Below are positions 34,478 through 44,827 of a DNA stretch of 64,000 nt, piece after piece (position 1 is the stretch's first letter; each line of letters opens with the position of its first letter). The translations under genes were made by a program, and so were the position numbers. A model generated the notes under the pieces. That model had not been told where the DNA came from and did not search any database. It saw nothing but the letters and a program-made list of their open reading frames with translations. The stretch comes from Microplitis mediator (taxonomy: Eukaryota > Arthropoda > Insecta > Hymenoptera > Braconidae). Where the stretch lies: NCBI RefSeq assembly GCF_029852145.1, contig NC_079969.1, forward strand, positions 12,556,465 through 12,620,464, read 5' to 3'.

Positions 34478-36498
34478 ATCGTGTAACAGGGTAAAATAGA
34501 TTCCAATGGCTATTTATTAAGATCTAAAATTGGATTTGTCCACGGTCGATAATGGGTCCTAATTATAACTCGGTTTATTAAATTGAGTGATTCGACATGT
34601 CACCGGGTGTCGCTAATCAGTGAGACCCGAACATCCACCCCTCTCTTTTGCTAATTAATTTAGTAGGGATGAGTTTTCCGGGGGTGAATCGAAGAGTTAT
34701 AAGGGAGTGCCGTGCCAAAAATCGAGAGAGTTCGTTGGTCATCCAAAGAGAGTCAATCGGACGACCGAAGGCGATGGACGCCTAAGTGAGACTTAGTGAA
34801 CCACTAGAGTGATTGGACGCATCATCTACACCATTTTATACGAGGCAAGACGAGGACCTTAACAATCTGGAGCGAGAACAAACTGGACAATCGAGAACCA
34901 GAAGAGCCGATTTACCTGTAAGGAAATTTGGACGACAGTTGGAGAAATAGCCGGACATCAGCTACAAGTCTCATCTGGTTGCTGCTGTAAAAATTCATCA
35001 AGGTAAAATTATAATTCATTAAGGCCGGAATTTATATTCCAATGGCAGAATTAATTATAATTAATTTAATTAATATCTTTCCGTTGGTTCTCGCGTATAT
35101 AAATTGGTAGTTGTAGGCCGTTGGCCATTACAACCACACGTCTCGTCTTTTCAAAAGTTGTGTCACGCCGCTCTTATTCGCCATTGTGTCTATAACTCTG
35201 AATTTATTTTATCCGAGGCCTTTGGCTGGAATAAAATAATTTTCCCGCGTAAATAACTAACTAAATAAATTATTCGATCACGTCAATAAATTAATTGAGG
35301 CCGGAATTTATTCCAGTGGCTGAATTAATTCATAAATAAACTTCAATTTACTCGAATCCGTCAGTAAAATTCAAGACCGAGTAACGCCAACTCAATGGCC
35401 GAAATTCTAGTCAATTCATAACGTAATTCTAGTCGTGATTTAATTACAAATTAATTTTAAGTTAATTAATTAAAATATCTAAATAAAATGAAGTCGTACA
35501 AAGGACGCTAGAGTTGTGATATATTGTTATTGAGTAAAATGGAAAGAAACGGATTATTTATTGTGAAGTAAATTAATGTATAGAAATAGTAGGTAAAATA
35601 ACTGGTGGAAAATTATGAGGAAAAAATTAATTAATTAATACTTAATTTAAACAACAAATTAATTAATTAATAGGTGTAAAATCAGTGAATTAATTATAGA
35701 TTAAGGAAGTGATAAATTGTAATCAGAATGAGTTAATGTGGGAAATTCATATTGGAATTTTAGTTGAATTAGAGTCATGATATTTTGGGTGAAAAGATTG
35801 TAATGATATTAAAAGTACAAAAGAAAGTAGAGTCTTAAGTAGAGTCAAAGTAATGTTAATTGAAAGAAAATGTGTTTGTGATGTAAGTCCGGTAGACAAA
35901 AAATAAGTTAGGTTTAAGATATGTCCGGTGGACACTAGAAATGAGAAATGCGGGTTAACGTGCTGTGGACGGTTTTTTAAAAGTAGAAATTAAGGAAAAT
36001 AAGGTTTAACGTCCGGTGGACGGTTTTTTATCAAAGTGTATTAAGGTTAAAGGTTTAACGTCCGGTGGACGGTTTTTTAAAGAGAGTGTGTGAGTGTGTT
36101 ACGTCCGGGAGACGCTTAAAATACGTGTGTGTGTGGGAGTGTGTGAAAAACGTCCAGGGGACACAATTAGTTTGTCATAAGGAATAATTAGTTTGCCATA
36201 AGAATTTAGTTTGTCATAAGGTTATAATTGTCATTAAGGGAAAATAAATATAAAAGCAAGGTGCTTATACTGGTTAAAATTGGAATTAAAGTCTTAAATA
36301 AATTTATTTCAGCCTGTTCATCATTCCTCTCCTCTCTCACAAAATTATAAAAATTACGAACGACCCTGAGCATATAAAATAAATACAATTAACATCCGGT
36401 TCTGGAAGGCCGAGTCCATCTTCCAGTGGCGCCCTAATATTCGACTATAATACGTAGGTGCGACCAGACTTGGCAAGCTAAACACTCTGTCATAATCG
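34478..36498 (+). mobile_element. Solo LTR (2,013 bp), TGTAACGGGGTA family, copy 2
   Basis: The LTR spans 34482-36494 (TGTAACAGGGTAAA to CTCTGTCATA), with the 4-bp duplication ATCG on each side (34478-34481, 36495-36498). It shares TGTCACCGGG, repeated GTCCGGTGGAC modules and the TTCTGGAAGGCCGAGTC / CTTCCAGTGGCGCCCT segment with the copies at 22310 and 51669. It is diverged in the middle. No coding sequence. Confidence 0.9.
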
Positions 36499-36603
36499 TA
36501 AAAAAATTGATATAGGTATCGAGCCAACATTTTCCTCCGTGTGACATCTTATTACGAAAGCTCATTAGCATTTTTCTAATACTCAGAAAATTAAAATAAA
36601 TTT

Positions 36604-36642
36604 ATAACTTATTATTATTATTATTATTATTATTATTTATAT
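36604..36642. repeat. (TTA)n microsatellite
   Basis: About 11-12 TTA/TAT trinucleotide repeats lie inside the compound element. Confidence 0.85.
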
Positions 36643-36959
36643 TTATAAAAAGTCCTGTTTTCGTCCATAAAAACAATTGAACACAGATGAAAAATTATAG
36701 TAAATAATGTCTGTTTTTGTCCTTAAAACTAATTGAACACAAACCAATAATTATAATAAAAAGGTCTATTTTTAGTCTACACCCGATTTAAAACAGACTA
36801 AATATCATCCGAAAATATGTCTGATATTGGCCTGGATAATGACTAGTACGGACAAAAACAGATTAAATTCCTATATAAAATAACAACGATTTATAAACTT
36901 AAATTAAAGAAATTATATTTGAATTTATCATTTATTTTGAAACAGACCTAATTTTTTTA

Positions 36960-37390
36960 CCCGGGAAAATACTTATTTTTTAGAATTTTCTAGCTTACAA
37001 GCCAATCAACGGATTTTTATGCACGACAGATATTTTTGTAGAAAATTGAACACTCTACAAAAAAAGTCTCATCATTTTTTGATAAATCTGACTGTTCAAA
37101 AGTAATTTGAGCTTAAAGTCAAATTTATAGTAAATTTTGAGATCTTTTCACTTTTCCGGCGAAACTATCAGTCTTATCAGAAAATCTCATAGAAACTTTT
37201 TTGTAGGTAATTTGATTTCTTAAAAATTATTAAAAAAAATTTTTCGAAATTCCGCATTTTTTTCTAGTTATTTTCATTTCAATGTCAAGCTATTAAGCAA
37301 ATAGTTTTCCGATTGATTTTTTACAAATTCTAAAATACATTTTTTGTATTTTGACTTATATATTTTAAATCAATTTTTTTCCGGGGGTGT
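36960..37390. repeat. Diverged arm of a palindromic element
   Basis: This is reverse-complement homologous to 55400-55640, with shared strings such as CTAGTTATTTTCAT and GAAAAATGATAAGAGAC-like. It is more distantly related to the arm of 18862-19893. Only one arm is present, so it is a decayed half element. No ORF. Confidence 0.5.
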
Positions 37391-37435
37391 TTAACGCAAG
37401 GATTTCCATATGCTCCAACTAATAAAAAAAAAGTT

Positions 37436-37715
37436 ACTTGAACCAAGAGAAAAATTTCTTAGGAGAAAAGATATTATACAAAGGAGAGGAAATTCACCGG
37501 TGCTAGGCAATAGCAGTGGGAGTAGTTCGGTGCTCGCCACTAGATAGCGCCTACCACTTTTAGTGTCCCTGGTAAGAAACGTTGTTCAGACGTATTATAT
37601 TCCGAAATTGGAAGCATTTATGACACGAGCACTCCTCTGTTCTACGACAGAGTGACAAGTGCCATTTTTGGTGGTAATTTAGTATATCTTATATTACTTC
37701 ATGACATGCAATCTA
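37436..37715 (+). repeat. Dispersed repeat, copy A (partner at 49548)
   Basis: Sequence from AACCAAGAGAAAAATTTCTT through CACCGGTGCTAG, AGTAGTTCGGTGCTCGCCAC and GTGTC(C/T)CTGGT matches 49548-49815 in the same orientation at about 80% by eye. It is non-coding. The GC-rich core in AT-rich surroundings makes the homology easy to see. Confidence 0.75.
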
Positions 37716-37904
37716 ATTGTTAAAATAGATTTAATGGAGATTTTGAAATATTCTATTTTTCAATTTTGAACCGTTTCGAATGATTTTTATTTGCTTATCA
37801 CAAGTTCCAATTTTCGAATTGATTTGAATTGTTTTTGTTGACCAGGGATAATATATAATATTATATAAAAAATTTTTTTTCCCGGGAATAGGTAATTTTC
37901 GAAT

Positions 37905-38195
37905 AATTTACAAATGAAACCTTCCGAAAGTTTCCGATTAAATCCGATTGAAACTGATTGAACGTCAATCGGAAATTTCTGGTTAACTTTCAATCGGAGT
38001 CATTCGGAAGTTTCCGATTAAATCCGATTGAAACTGATTAAAAGTCAATCGGAAATTTCTGATTAACTTTCAATCGGAATCATTCGGCAGTTTCTGATTA
38101 AATCCGATTGAAACTGATTGAATGTCAATCAGAAATTTTTGATTAAATCTGATAGGACGTTTTCAATTGGATTTAATCGGAGTTTTTAATCAGGG
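37905..38195. repeat. About 72-bp palindromic tandem repeat
   Basis: Three units contain AAATCCGATTGAAACTGATT followed by GTCAATCGGAAATTTCTG. Each unit is nearly its own reverse complement. It forms the right subterminal region of the element 33773-38195. Confidence 0.75.
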
Positions 38196-38389
38196 GGGTT
38201 TGCGTCAAGCGTTAATGTGCTTCCGTTATCCAAATACATACGTTACAGAGTTGAAATTCGGCGTGAACGTTTATTATGTCATGTAGGTGTCCCTCATGAA
38301 ACGGCTTTAATAAAATCAACTCCTAAGGGAGTTCGCTGGGCGTTAAAGGTTAATATGCTTCCGTTCATTAAATATATATGTTACTGTAA

Positions 38390-38966
38390 AGTGAGCGAAT
38401 GCGCAAAAAGGATCTGGTTTAGGTGTGATGGAATTTTAACATTTAATTAAATTTAATATTAACAATTAAAAATTACACAGATTTTATCAATAAATAAGTA
38501 GGTTATTTATTTACACTTTATACAGTTAAATATGGTAAGAATTAACATTAGATAGCGAATGCGACAAGATAGATAAGCGATAGCGAATGCAACAAGTAAA
38601 GCGGTTAAAAACGCGTGGTAGTTAGTAAGACTGCATGATGATTGGAAATTGAGACGGCGTCTTCCTCCTTCGTTGCTGCTCAGTGGTGACGTGGCAGCAT
38701 GGCTGCAGTAACGAATTTTCCCATTGGCTTAAAAGCGCGTCAACAAGAAATAGTTAGCCGCCAATTTCTCTGATTGGTCGGCTGGTAGCGGGTTCTCATG
38801 CCGCCGTGACACGGTCATGAGCAAGAAATTGTATGTGTCGGGCCCGAATAGCGAGTGACCCAGAACTATTCTGACATTCAAGTCAGTAGCGAGTTCGGCT
38901 ACTCCTGATCGTAGCGGAAATGCACGAAGCTTTCCAAATTGCCTAAGCTCGTGACTGAACAGTTAC
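38390..38966 (+). mobile_element. Solo LTR (567 bp) with 5-bp duplication, BEL/Pao-like
   Basis: The sequence 38395-38961 starts TGTAAAGTGAGCG and ends GACTGAACA, flanked by GTTAC (38390-38394 and 38962-38966). TG..CA ends plus a 5-bp duplication fit a BEL/Pao or gypsy LTR. It interrupts one satellite monomer, which reads through cleanly if the LTR is ignored. The segment has higher G+C than its surroundings and no ORF. Direction is assumed from TG..CA and is not otherwise proven. Confidence 0.75.
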
Positions 38967-39012
38967 AGAGTTTAAATTCGGCATGAACGTTAACTTTGTC
39001 ATGTACACAGAA

Positions 39013-39230
39013 AAAAAAATTCTCGACTGAAGATAAATATTCTTGATTCAAGAAAATTTTTTTGGAAACCTAAATTTTCTCAGATAAAGTAGAAATCTTC
39101 TCCGACCAAGGCAAATTTTTTTTTAACCAAGACAAATTCTTTTGGCTTAAGAAAATCTTGATTTGATTCCCGAAAACATTTGGCTTCCAAAATATTTTCT
39201 TAATTCAAGATAACTTTCCTTTCTGTGTAA
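39013..39230. mobile_element. MITE with ACACAGAAAAAAA-type ends
   Basis: It splits a satellite monomer between TTTGTCATGT and AAGTATCTCTC. The ends ACACAGAAAAAAAAATTCTC and TTTCCTTTCTGTGT are inverted. The interior is built from TTGATTCAAGAAAA-like modules. It is the same family as 49180-50515. Confidence 0.7.
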
Positions 39231-40059
39231 GTATCTCTCATAAACCGGATTTAATAGATTCAACTCCTAAATGAGTTTGCGGGAGTGTCGAACGTTAATG
39301 TATTCCCGTTTTTTAAATATATGTGTTACAAAGTTTAAATTGAGTATGACGATTAATTGTATCGTCTACTTATGTACTATACTGATATCACGATATTTGA
39401 ATATCGCGGCAGTTTCACATCAGGTCGGTAAGGCAACAGGGGGCAGCACACGCTGCTCACACGTCTCACGCGTCATTATTATTATGATTATTGTATTAAA
39501 TTTAAGATTTTGTTTATTTTATTGTGCCATTGGTACAGGATATATTTCTTAGGTTTAAATTACGGCGGAATCAGCAAAATTCGCTGATTAATTTGAGTAT
39601 GCATTTCAATTTCGCAGTGCCCAAAGGAATAATTGCGTATTTGATTTATGTGCTTATGATTTTTGGCTGGATGACGCATGCGCGTAGATGCAACAGTTGG
39701 CATCAAGAAAATTTATTTATAATAAATAAATTTAAATGATTCATGTATAAATGAGGGTTTCATTTATGAATAAATCGGGATAATAATCACTTGTTGTGGG
39801 AAAAACTATTGGTCATTTGATGTCAGAACAGGCTAAGTTGTATTATTGACAGCATGTTTATGTTGGTGCGGTCGTATGAGATAACATGCGACAGGTATAT
39901 GTCTCCATTGGTTAACATGAGATAGAAAATAACATGGCGCCGGCCGAAGTGCCAGCATGAAATTCACGTGCTGCCGTGGTCGGACGTGGATCATCTATTG
40001 TACGAGTAGCGTGTGTGCTCGTTGTTGATACAATAAGAAATTGAGACGCCATTTGGTTA

Positions 40060-40063
<4 letters not shown>

Positions 40064-40107
<44 letters not shown>

Positions 40108-40801
40108 GGAGATGAAAGAATAAAACGGGGTTTTCCAATAGGACGGGAAATTTCCAACAGTCGAGACTAGTTTTTATAGTAACAATTAAATAATAAAATT
40201 TAAGTTCTAGTTGTTTACAACTTAAGCAGATTATGTTTATTACGGGAGGCTTAGGCTCGCTGTGAGATCTGTTCACCAAACGTAGCCACGGTCACAGGAT
40301 GGGTATAGTAAGACACAGAGGACAAGATAGTAAGATAATATGAGACGGTTGTCCTTCTTTGAATATTTTGACAAAAAGGTTTTTAACGAAAAGTACAGAG
40401 TTTGGTACTAGTTGAGTCAGTTAGTTCTGATTGAGCATTCGTTGTGCGAGTACAAGTTTTCCTGTCGACCGTGGATTCGTTCTCGAGCCTAGTTTACCGT
40501 AGTATTTGTAAATTATTCGATTAGGTTTTATTTGAATATTATTGGACTGTCGTGTATTGCAATTATTATAATTCCCTGCATAATCAATTATTGCATTAAT
40601 TAGTATTTAGTGTATTTTGATATTTGTGCGATACTATGTTTATTCTTTTACTTGTCTAAGTATCGTTATTTATGAACAATACTTTTAATATTAAATCATT
40701 GTGTTGCATAATTAATATTCGTTCATATTTTAAATAAAAATAAAAGATATTGGTATTGAGACCAATACTCGGGATAACGCCCAAGGTTGTAATGACTTTC
40801 C

Positions 40802-40877
<76 letters not shown>
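40064..40877. repeat. Two (TA)n runs flanking the nested LTR
   Basis: About 40 bp of TA repeats lie at 40064-40103 and about 74 bp at 40805-40877. ORFs reading Ile-Tyr repeats in this area are artefacts of the microsatellite. Confidence 0.9.
40104..40805 (+). mobile_element. TGTCGGA...TCCGACA repeat, copy 1 (probable solo LTR)
   Basis: It starts TGTCGGAGATGAAAG and ends ACTTTCCGACA. A homologous inverted copy lies at 62790-63514. Shared blocks include GGACGGGAAATTTCC, CGTAGCCACGGTCACAGGAT and GTCGACCGTGGATTCG. TG..CA termini and the lack of other inverted repeats favour a solo LTR. Both copies sit inside TATATA runs, which hides the target duplication. Confidence 0.7.
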
Positions 40878-40880
<3 letters not shown>

Positions 40881-42307
40881 TACTTGATAATATTGAGACG
40901 CCATTTGGCATTATTGTTGAAATAAAATATTGAATATTGACGTAAAGTTATCACTCAGTTAACCAGTGGAGTTAAACAATCCAGTAGCTGTTACAACACC
41001 TGTAAGTACCTTTGAAATGCTTCATTGGCGTGTAATTTTGCTTTCCGCGTTGATGACCAATTGTGCTTTCCATAAGAGTAAGTGAGACAGTTTATGGCCA
41101 CGGGACACCATAATCATAATGGCAAATGCGTAATTGTTCATCTCCTTGGGTTTCATTAAATAATTACCAATATTAATTAATGATTGCTCGTATAATTAAT
41201 GGTTGTAAGCGGTGACTAATTAATTATTATTTAATTATTATTTATTCTGCGGTGAATATTTATATAATTGCAATTATTGTTTACCTTTTGTGTATTTAGT
41301 GGAAAATATCTACATATTTACAAGGATTATTTAATTATTATTTATTCTGCGGTGAATATTTCTATAGTTGCAATTAGTGTGTACTTATTGTGTATTCGAT
41401 GGTAAATAATTACATTTGTAATTATTATTTATAATTATCATTTTTGCGGTAAATAATTAATTATCTGTAGTTATTATTTGCTAAGTATTATTTTGCGATA
41501 AATAATTATCGAGCTATGATTATCATTTAATAATTATTATTTTTGCGGTAAATGCTTACATATTTGTGATTATTATCTAATAATTATTATTTTGCGGTAC
41601 CTAATTAAATATCTGTGATTATTATGTAATTATTGTTGTATTTGGCGGTAAATGCGTCTATATATACAAATAATATTGAATAGTTTTTATCTTGGCGATA
41701 AGCATTTACATATATGATTTTATTATAACTAATTGTTGTTTGTGAGCTCATGGTTATTTAGTTTCGGCAAATATTTAAAGCGTTATAATTATTGTTTGTT
41801 ATTATTTGTGGACCGCTATACACGATATTTAATTTATTGTTAATACGGTCATTGTCCGATATATATATTGTCGCGAGTGGTAATTGATTACAAGAATTAT
41901 AATTCCCAAATTATTGTTAAATATTATTGAGTATTAATTGGTCATCAACCCGGTTTTTCTTATTTAATTTATATTGTTTATTTACTGCATGCTATCTCTT
42001 TCTTGCTATCCTTTTCCTACACCTGAAACTGCTCTCTGAATTTTATTATTTCATTTTCATTTTCATTTATTTATTTATTATTGAGTATATTTTGTTCGTG
42101 GGGGTACACGAACTGGCGCCCAATTCGGTTATCTAACCCAGCCTGAGAAGAGCTGTGTGACCAGTGGGGATTGTGGGCATCTCCAAGGGACATTTTTGTT
42201 TTGTTTATTATTTTTATTTTCAGTTTTTACCATCGGTGGGCCATAACGGCTATTTTGCACACACCACACTCCGCCGTGGGTTGTGACGAATAGTAGTGAA
42301 CGTTATA

Positions 42308-42325
42308 TGGCGCCCAACGTGGGGC
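42308..42325 (+). promoter_or_regulatory. Primer binding site, tRNA-Lys
   Basis: TGGCGCCCAACGTGGGGC begins directly at the LTR end. It is complementary to the 3' 18 nt, CCA included, of the common eukaryotic tRNA-Lys(CUU) (ending GCCCCACGTTGGGCGCCA). Lys priming is known for Osvaldo and Ulysses. This fixes the LTR boundary and orientation. Confidence 0.9.
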
Positions 42326-42508
42326 CAGGGAGCCATTGAATCATACGGGTTGATTTTTTTTGAAGTTTCAGGTTTAGGTGCGGAGATTTGGATCGCAGCA
42401 AGAGATTTCGGGTTGTTGTTTCCGGATATTTTATTTATTTTGTTCGCAATTAATAATTCGTGTTTATTTTATTAATTTATCATGTGTAATTAATTAATAT
42501 AATTTAAA
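42326..42508 (+). other. Untranslated leader of the Ulysses-like element
   Basis: Non-coding sequence between the primer site and the gag ATG; no recognised packaging or splice signal. Confidence 0.6.
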
Positions 42509-44794
42509 ATGGAATCGTGGCGTGAAATTTGGGACACATCGAGCGCGTTACTGATCAAATGCCAACGAATGCGTGGGGAAAACGAGGATGATCCACCACA
42601 AGAGCGACAAAACGCTAGTCAGCAACCGTCACACACACCAATGGCAGCCGAATTGTTGACAGCTGAACGTCATGCGGGTAATGACACGGTGGGTCTGGAT
42701 GATGAGGATCACGACAGTGACAGTACCCTTCCATCATCTGAACTTACGTGGTTGATGGACCAACCGCCATCGAAACTTAAGATGTTATTGGCCAGCTTCG
42801 GATTATCCACATTTGGGTCACCACCGGTTCTTCGTAATCGGTTGAACCGATACTACCAGAGGGCGCTGTGTGCTCTGAATGTACGATGAAGCCCAGCAGT
42901 GGATGAAATCCCGTAGGAATCAAACACGATTCCAGAGTACGTGGACGTTGCGGCTCTTCGGGAATACTTGCGCAGCCGGTGGTTGAACCACAATGGGCCA
43001 GACAACGTTATTCGTGACCGAGTAAGACGACTGATGGATCGTGATGACGGTAAAGACGTCTTGTGGGACCCATTGGTGGATGAGTTGATGAGGGAATGAG
43101 CTGTTGGTCGATAACGTGACAATTTCACAATCATAGACCGATTGCGATCGGTGGGAATTCATGCCCAGGTCCCTGTAACGAATGGGGAGTTAAATGTTCC
43201 AGTAACTAATGCACCAACGGTCTCTGCAGCTCCCGGGGAGCCACAGTCAAACCCAATGGAGGCATTTGCGACCCACCGGGATGTCGTGGAGGTGCTGCGG
43301 GTATTTGAAAACCGGATTACGACCATGTTGGCTAACATGACCACGGGCACGTCTACAGCGAGCTCGGTATGTCCACTTGATCCATTCCGGGCGTCGTCAC
43401 CGATCCGCAGCTGCGTAGCTGCATCCATGCCGTCATATCTAAGTGCCATTCATATGACAACGGGGCAAACGGGCGGTTTGAGAGCCACTACGCAAACAGT
43501 GAATGCATGTGGGCCTCAAATGAGTATGATACCATCTACATGCACTACATCCGCTGCGAATATACATGTTCATTGGCCACCAGCGGCAAATCGGGGCCAT
43601 GGAACAAACCATCAACAACATCATGGGAGACCATCTGACCATGGAGATGATTCTGACTCCAGTGGGAGTCCATCTTGGTCATCAAACGACTCATATGCCA
43701 GTTAGAGGGCTGAACGTTGATCACGGTCGAGATCTCACGGTCGAGATCGCGATTATGGTGCAATTGCCCGCAATTGGAAACTGTCATTCGCTGGAGATGG
43801 TTCGATGACAGGAGATGAATTCCTGCGGCGGTTGTCAGTGTTAATGCGCATTGCGGTTATACGACATGAGGATCGTTTGGCAGTCCTGCCTGAAGTGTTT
43901 ACTGGTGTTGCGGCTACGTGGTGTTCGGTCAATTTTGAACGTTGGACAAGATGGGAACACTTCAAGGATGAATTCCGCACGTGGTTTACCGGTGGAAGAC
44001 GCCAGCGGGAAATCAAATCTGACATTCGAGCCCGAAATCAAGGCGACAAGGAGTCAGCCAGAAATTATTTGATTTGTCTCCAAAGTTTATATTCGAGACT
44101 GAGGCATCCACCAGAGGAATCACGACAAGTTCGTCGTGCTTGCCAAGGACTTCGTTCAGAGTTCTGGGACAATTGTTCAGCTGGTAAGTTTGATACCTAC
44201 CAGTCGCTGTTGCACGAAGCGACTCGTCTAGAAGAAAAATGGCGAGCTGCGAAGAATCGACGAGCCCCACTTCCACGGGAAGAAGCATATGTGAAGAAAT
44301 GTTCATATGCTTATGAACCAAAAAAACCACGGGAGCATCGAGGGTTGATGCACGCGGTTAATACGCAGGAATCCGCTGATGCTGAGCGGCAAGCACCACC
44401 AGTGGACAAAATCAAAAAGAGGAAGTCCAAGAAACGTGAAAAACAGGTTTCTAAACCAGAATTGGCTCCGGTGGGAATCGCAGGCCAGCCTGATAACCCT
44501 TCAGGACCGAACATGCCACCGGTGAGGCCCAATCCACCAACAGTACCAGGTGGAAACGCTCCAGTGAATCCGTCAACGTCTCGGGGCCCGGGAAATCTGA
44601 ATCCACGTGCACCACCATTCCGGCGTCCACGGTTTCGCTTTAACTGTGGTTCACTGCAACACCTCAGCTACGATTGTCGTGAACCTCATCGTGATGTGTG
44701 TCCGCGATGTGGCACGGTGGGCAAGACTGCGGTGACTTGCCAGTGTCCACCGAGATCATCACAGTCAAAAAACGCCAATGCGGACCGTCAATAG
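42509..44794 (+). pseudogene. gag of the Ulysses-like element
   Basis: It reads in one frame from ATG 42509 to TAG 44792-44794 (762 codons) with internal stops at 42887, 42914, about 43097, 43112, 43703 and 43718. The N-terminal part is acidic and ends with a SAP-like helix pair (SKLKMLLASFGLSTFGSPPVLRNRL). A variable Pro/Ser/His-rich linker follows. The capsid-like retrotransposon-gag domain begins at WKLSFAGDGSM (about 43780) and includes VAATWCSVNFERWTRWEHFKDEF and YLICLQSLYSRLRHPPEE. A basic KKRKSKKREK stretch and two degraded zinc knuckles (NCGSLQHLSYDC; CPRCGTVGKTAVTC) close the protein; both lack canonical ligands. The product assembles the particle and binds RNA. The absence of frameshifts suggests decay by point mutation only. 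Confidence 0.85.
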
Positions 44795-44827
44795 AGGGTG
44801 ACGGTTCCCATAGCGTGGTAATCCCTC
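44767..44827 (+). promoter_or_regulatory. -1 ribosomal frameshift signal, gag to pol (Ulysses-like)
   Basis: The heptamer AAAAAAC at 44767-44773 reads tcA AAA AAC in the gag frame, a canonical X_XXY_YYZ site, 19 nt before the gag stop. A -1 slip enters the pol frame, which is open. After 8 nt comes a stem: GGACCGTCA (44782-44790) pairs with TGACGGTTCC (44799-44808) with one bulge and an 8-nt loop containing the gag stop. Loop bases GAGGG (44794-44798) can pair with CCCTC (44823-44827), giving a possible H-type pseudoknot. Confidence 0.82.

Larger units (their letters stand above)
33773..38195. mobile_element. 4.4-kb element with subterminal TTCAATCGGATT repeats
   Basis: Both ends carry many copies of the motif TTCAATCGGATTCAATC and its mirror: 33773-34110 on the left; 37905-38195 on the right. 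The interior holds a solo LTR (34482-36494), a (TTA)n run and other repeat fragments, but no transposase. Satellite sequence lies on both sides. The two ends are not perfect inverted repeats (TGACTTTCAATCGG against AATCAGGGG), so it may be a compound of two related elements. Confidence 0.55.
33215..39350 (+). repeat. About 136-bp satellite array, interrupted by insertions
   Basis: Units start near TTGAAATTCGGCATGAACG at about 33215, 33353, 33485, 33620, 33758, 38250, 38970 and 39335 (the last truncated). They share GTTTATTATGTCAT, AAAATCAACTCC, GGGTTTGCG and CGTCAA(A/G)CGTTA blocks. The array is broken by a large element (33773-38195), a 567-bp solo LTR (38395-38961) and a MITE (39013-39230). 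The 5' LTR of the Ulysses-like gypsy starts right after it. At the first break about 65 bp of a monomer are missing. Confidence 0.85.
40041..40908. mobile_element. Nested insertion in the LTR with 16-bp direct flanks
   Basis: TTGAGACGCCATTTGG occurs at 40041-40056 and again at 40893-40908, while the solo LTR elsewhere has it once (GACGCCATTTGG near 16480, minus). The insert consists of a TA run, the 702-bp sequence at 40104-40805, and a second TA run. A 16-bp duplication is unusual for an LTR and suggests that a retroposed or TA-rich element came first and was then hit by the 702-bp LTR. Confidence 0.65.
39383..42307 (+). mobile_element. 5' LTR (2,925 bp) of the Ulysses-like element
   Basis: It starts near TGATATCACGATATTT and ends ..GTGAACGTTATA directly before the primer site. 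It is homologous end to end with the solo LTR at 14172-17170, allowing for one nested insertion (about 40057-40892). A conserved stretch near the 3' end holds GAACTGGCGCCCAATTCGG and CATCTCCAAGGGACATTTTT. Between 41245 and 41720 short AT-rich units repeat around a TTTGCGGTAAAT anchor, also seen in the solo copy. Confidence 0.88.

Noticed and set aside
40656..40954. ORFs with long Ile-Tyr repeats
   Set aside because: Translation of (TA)n microsatellite.
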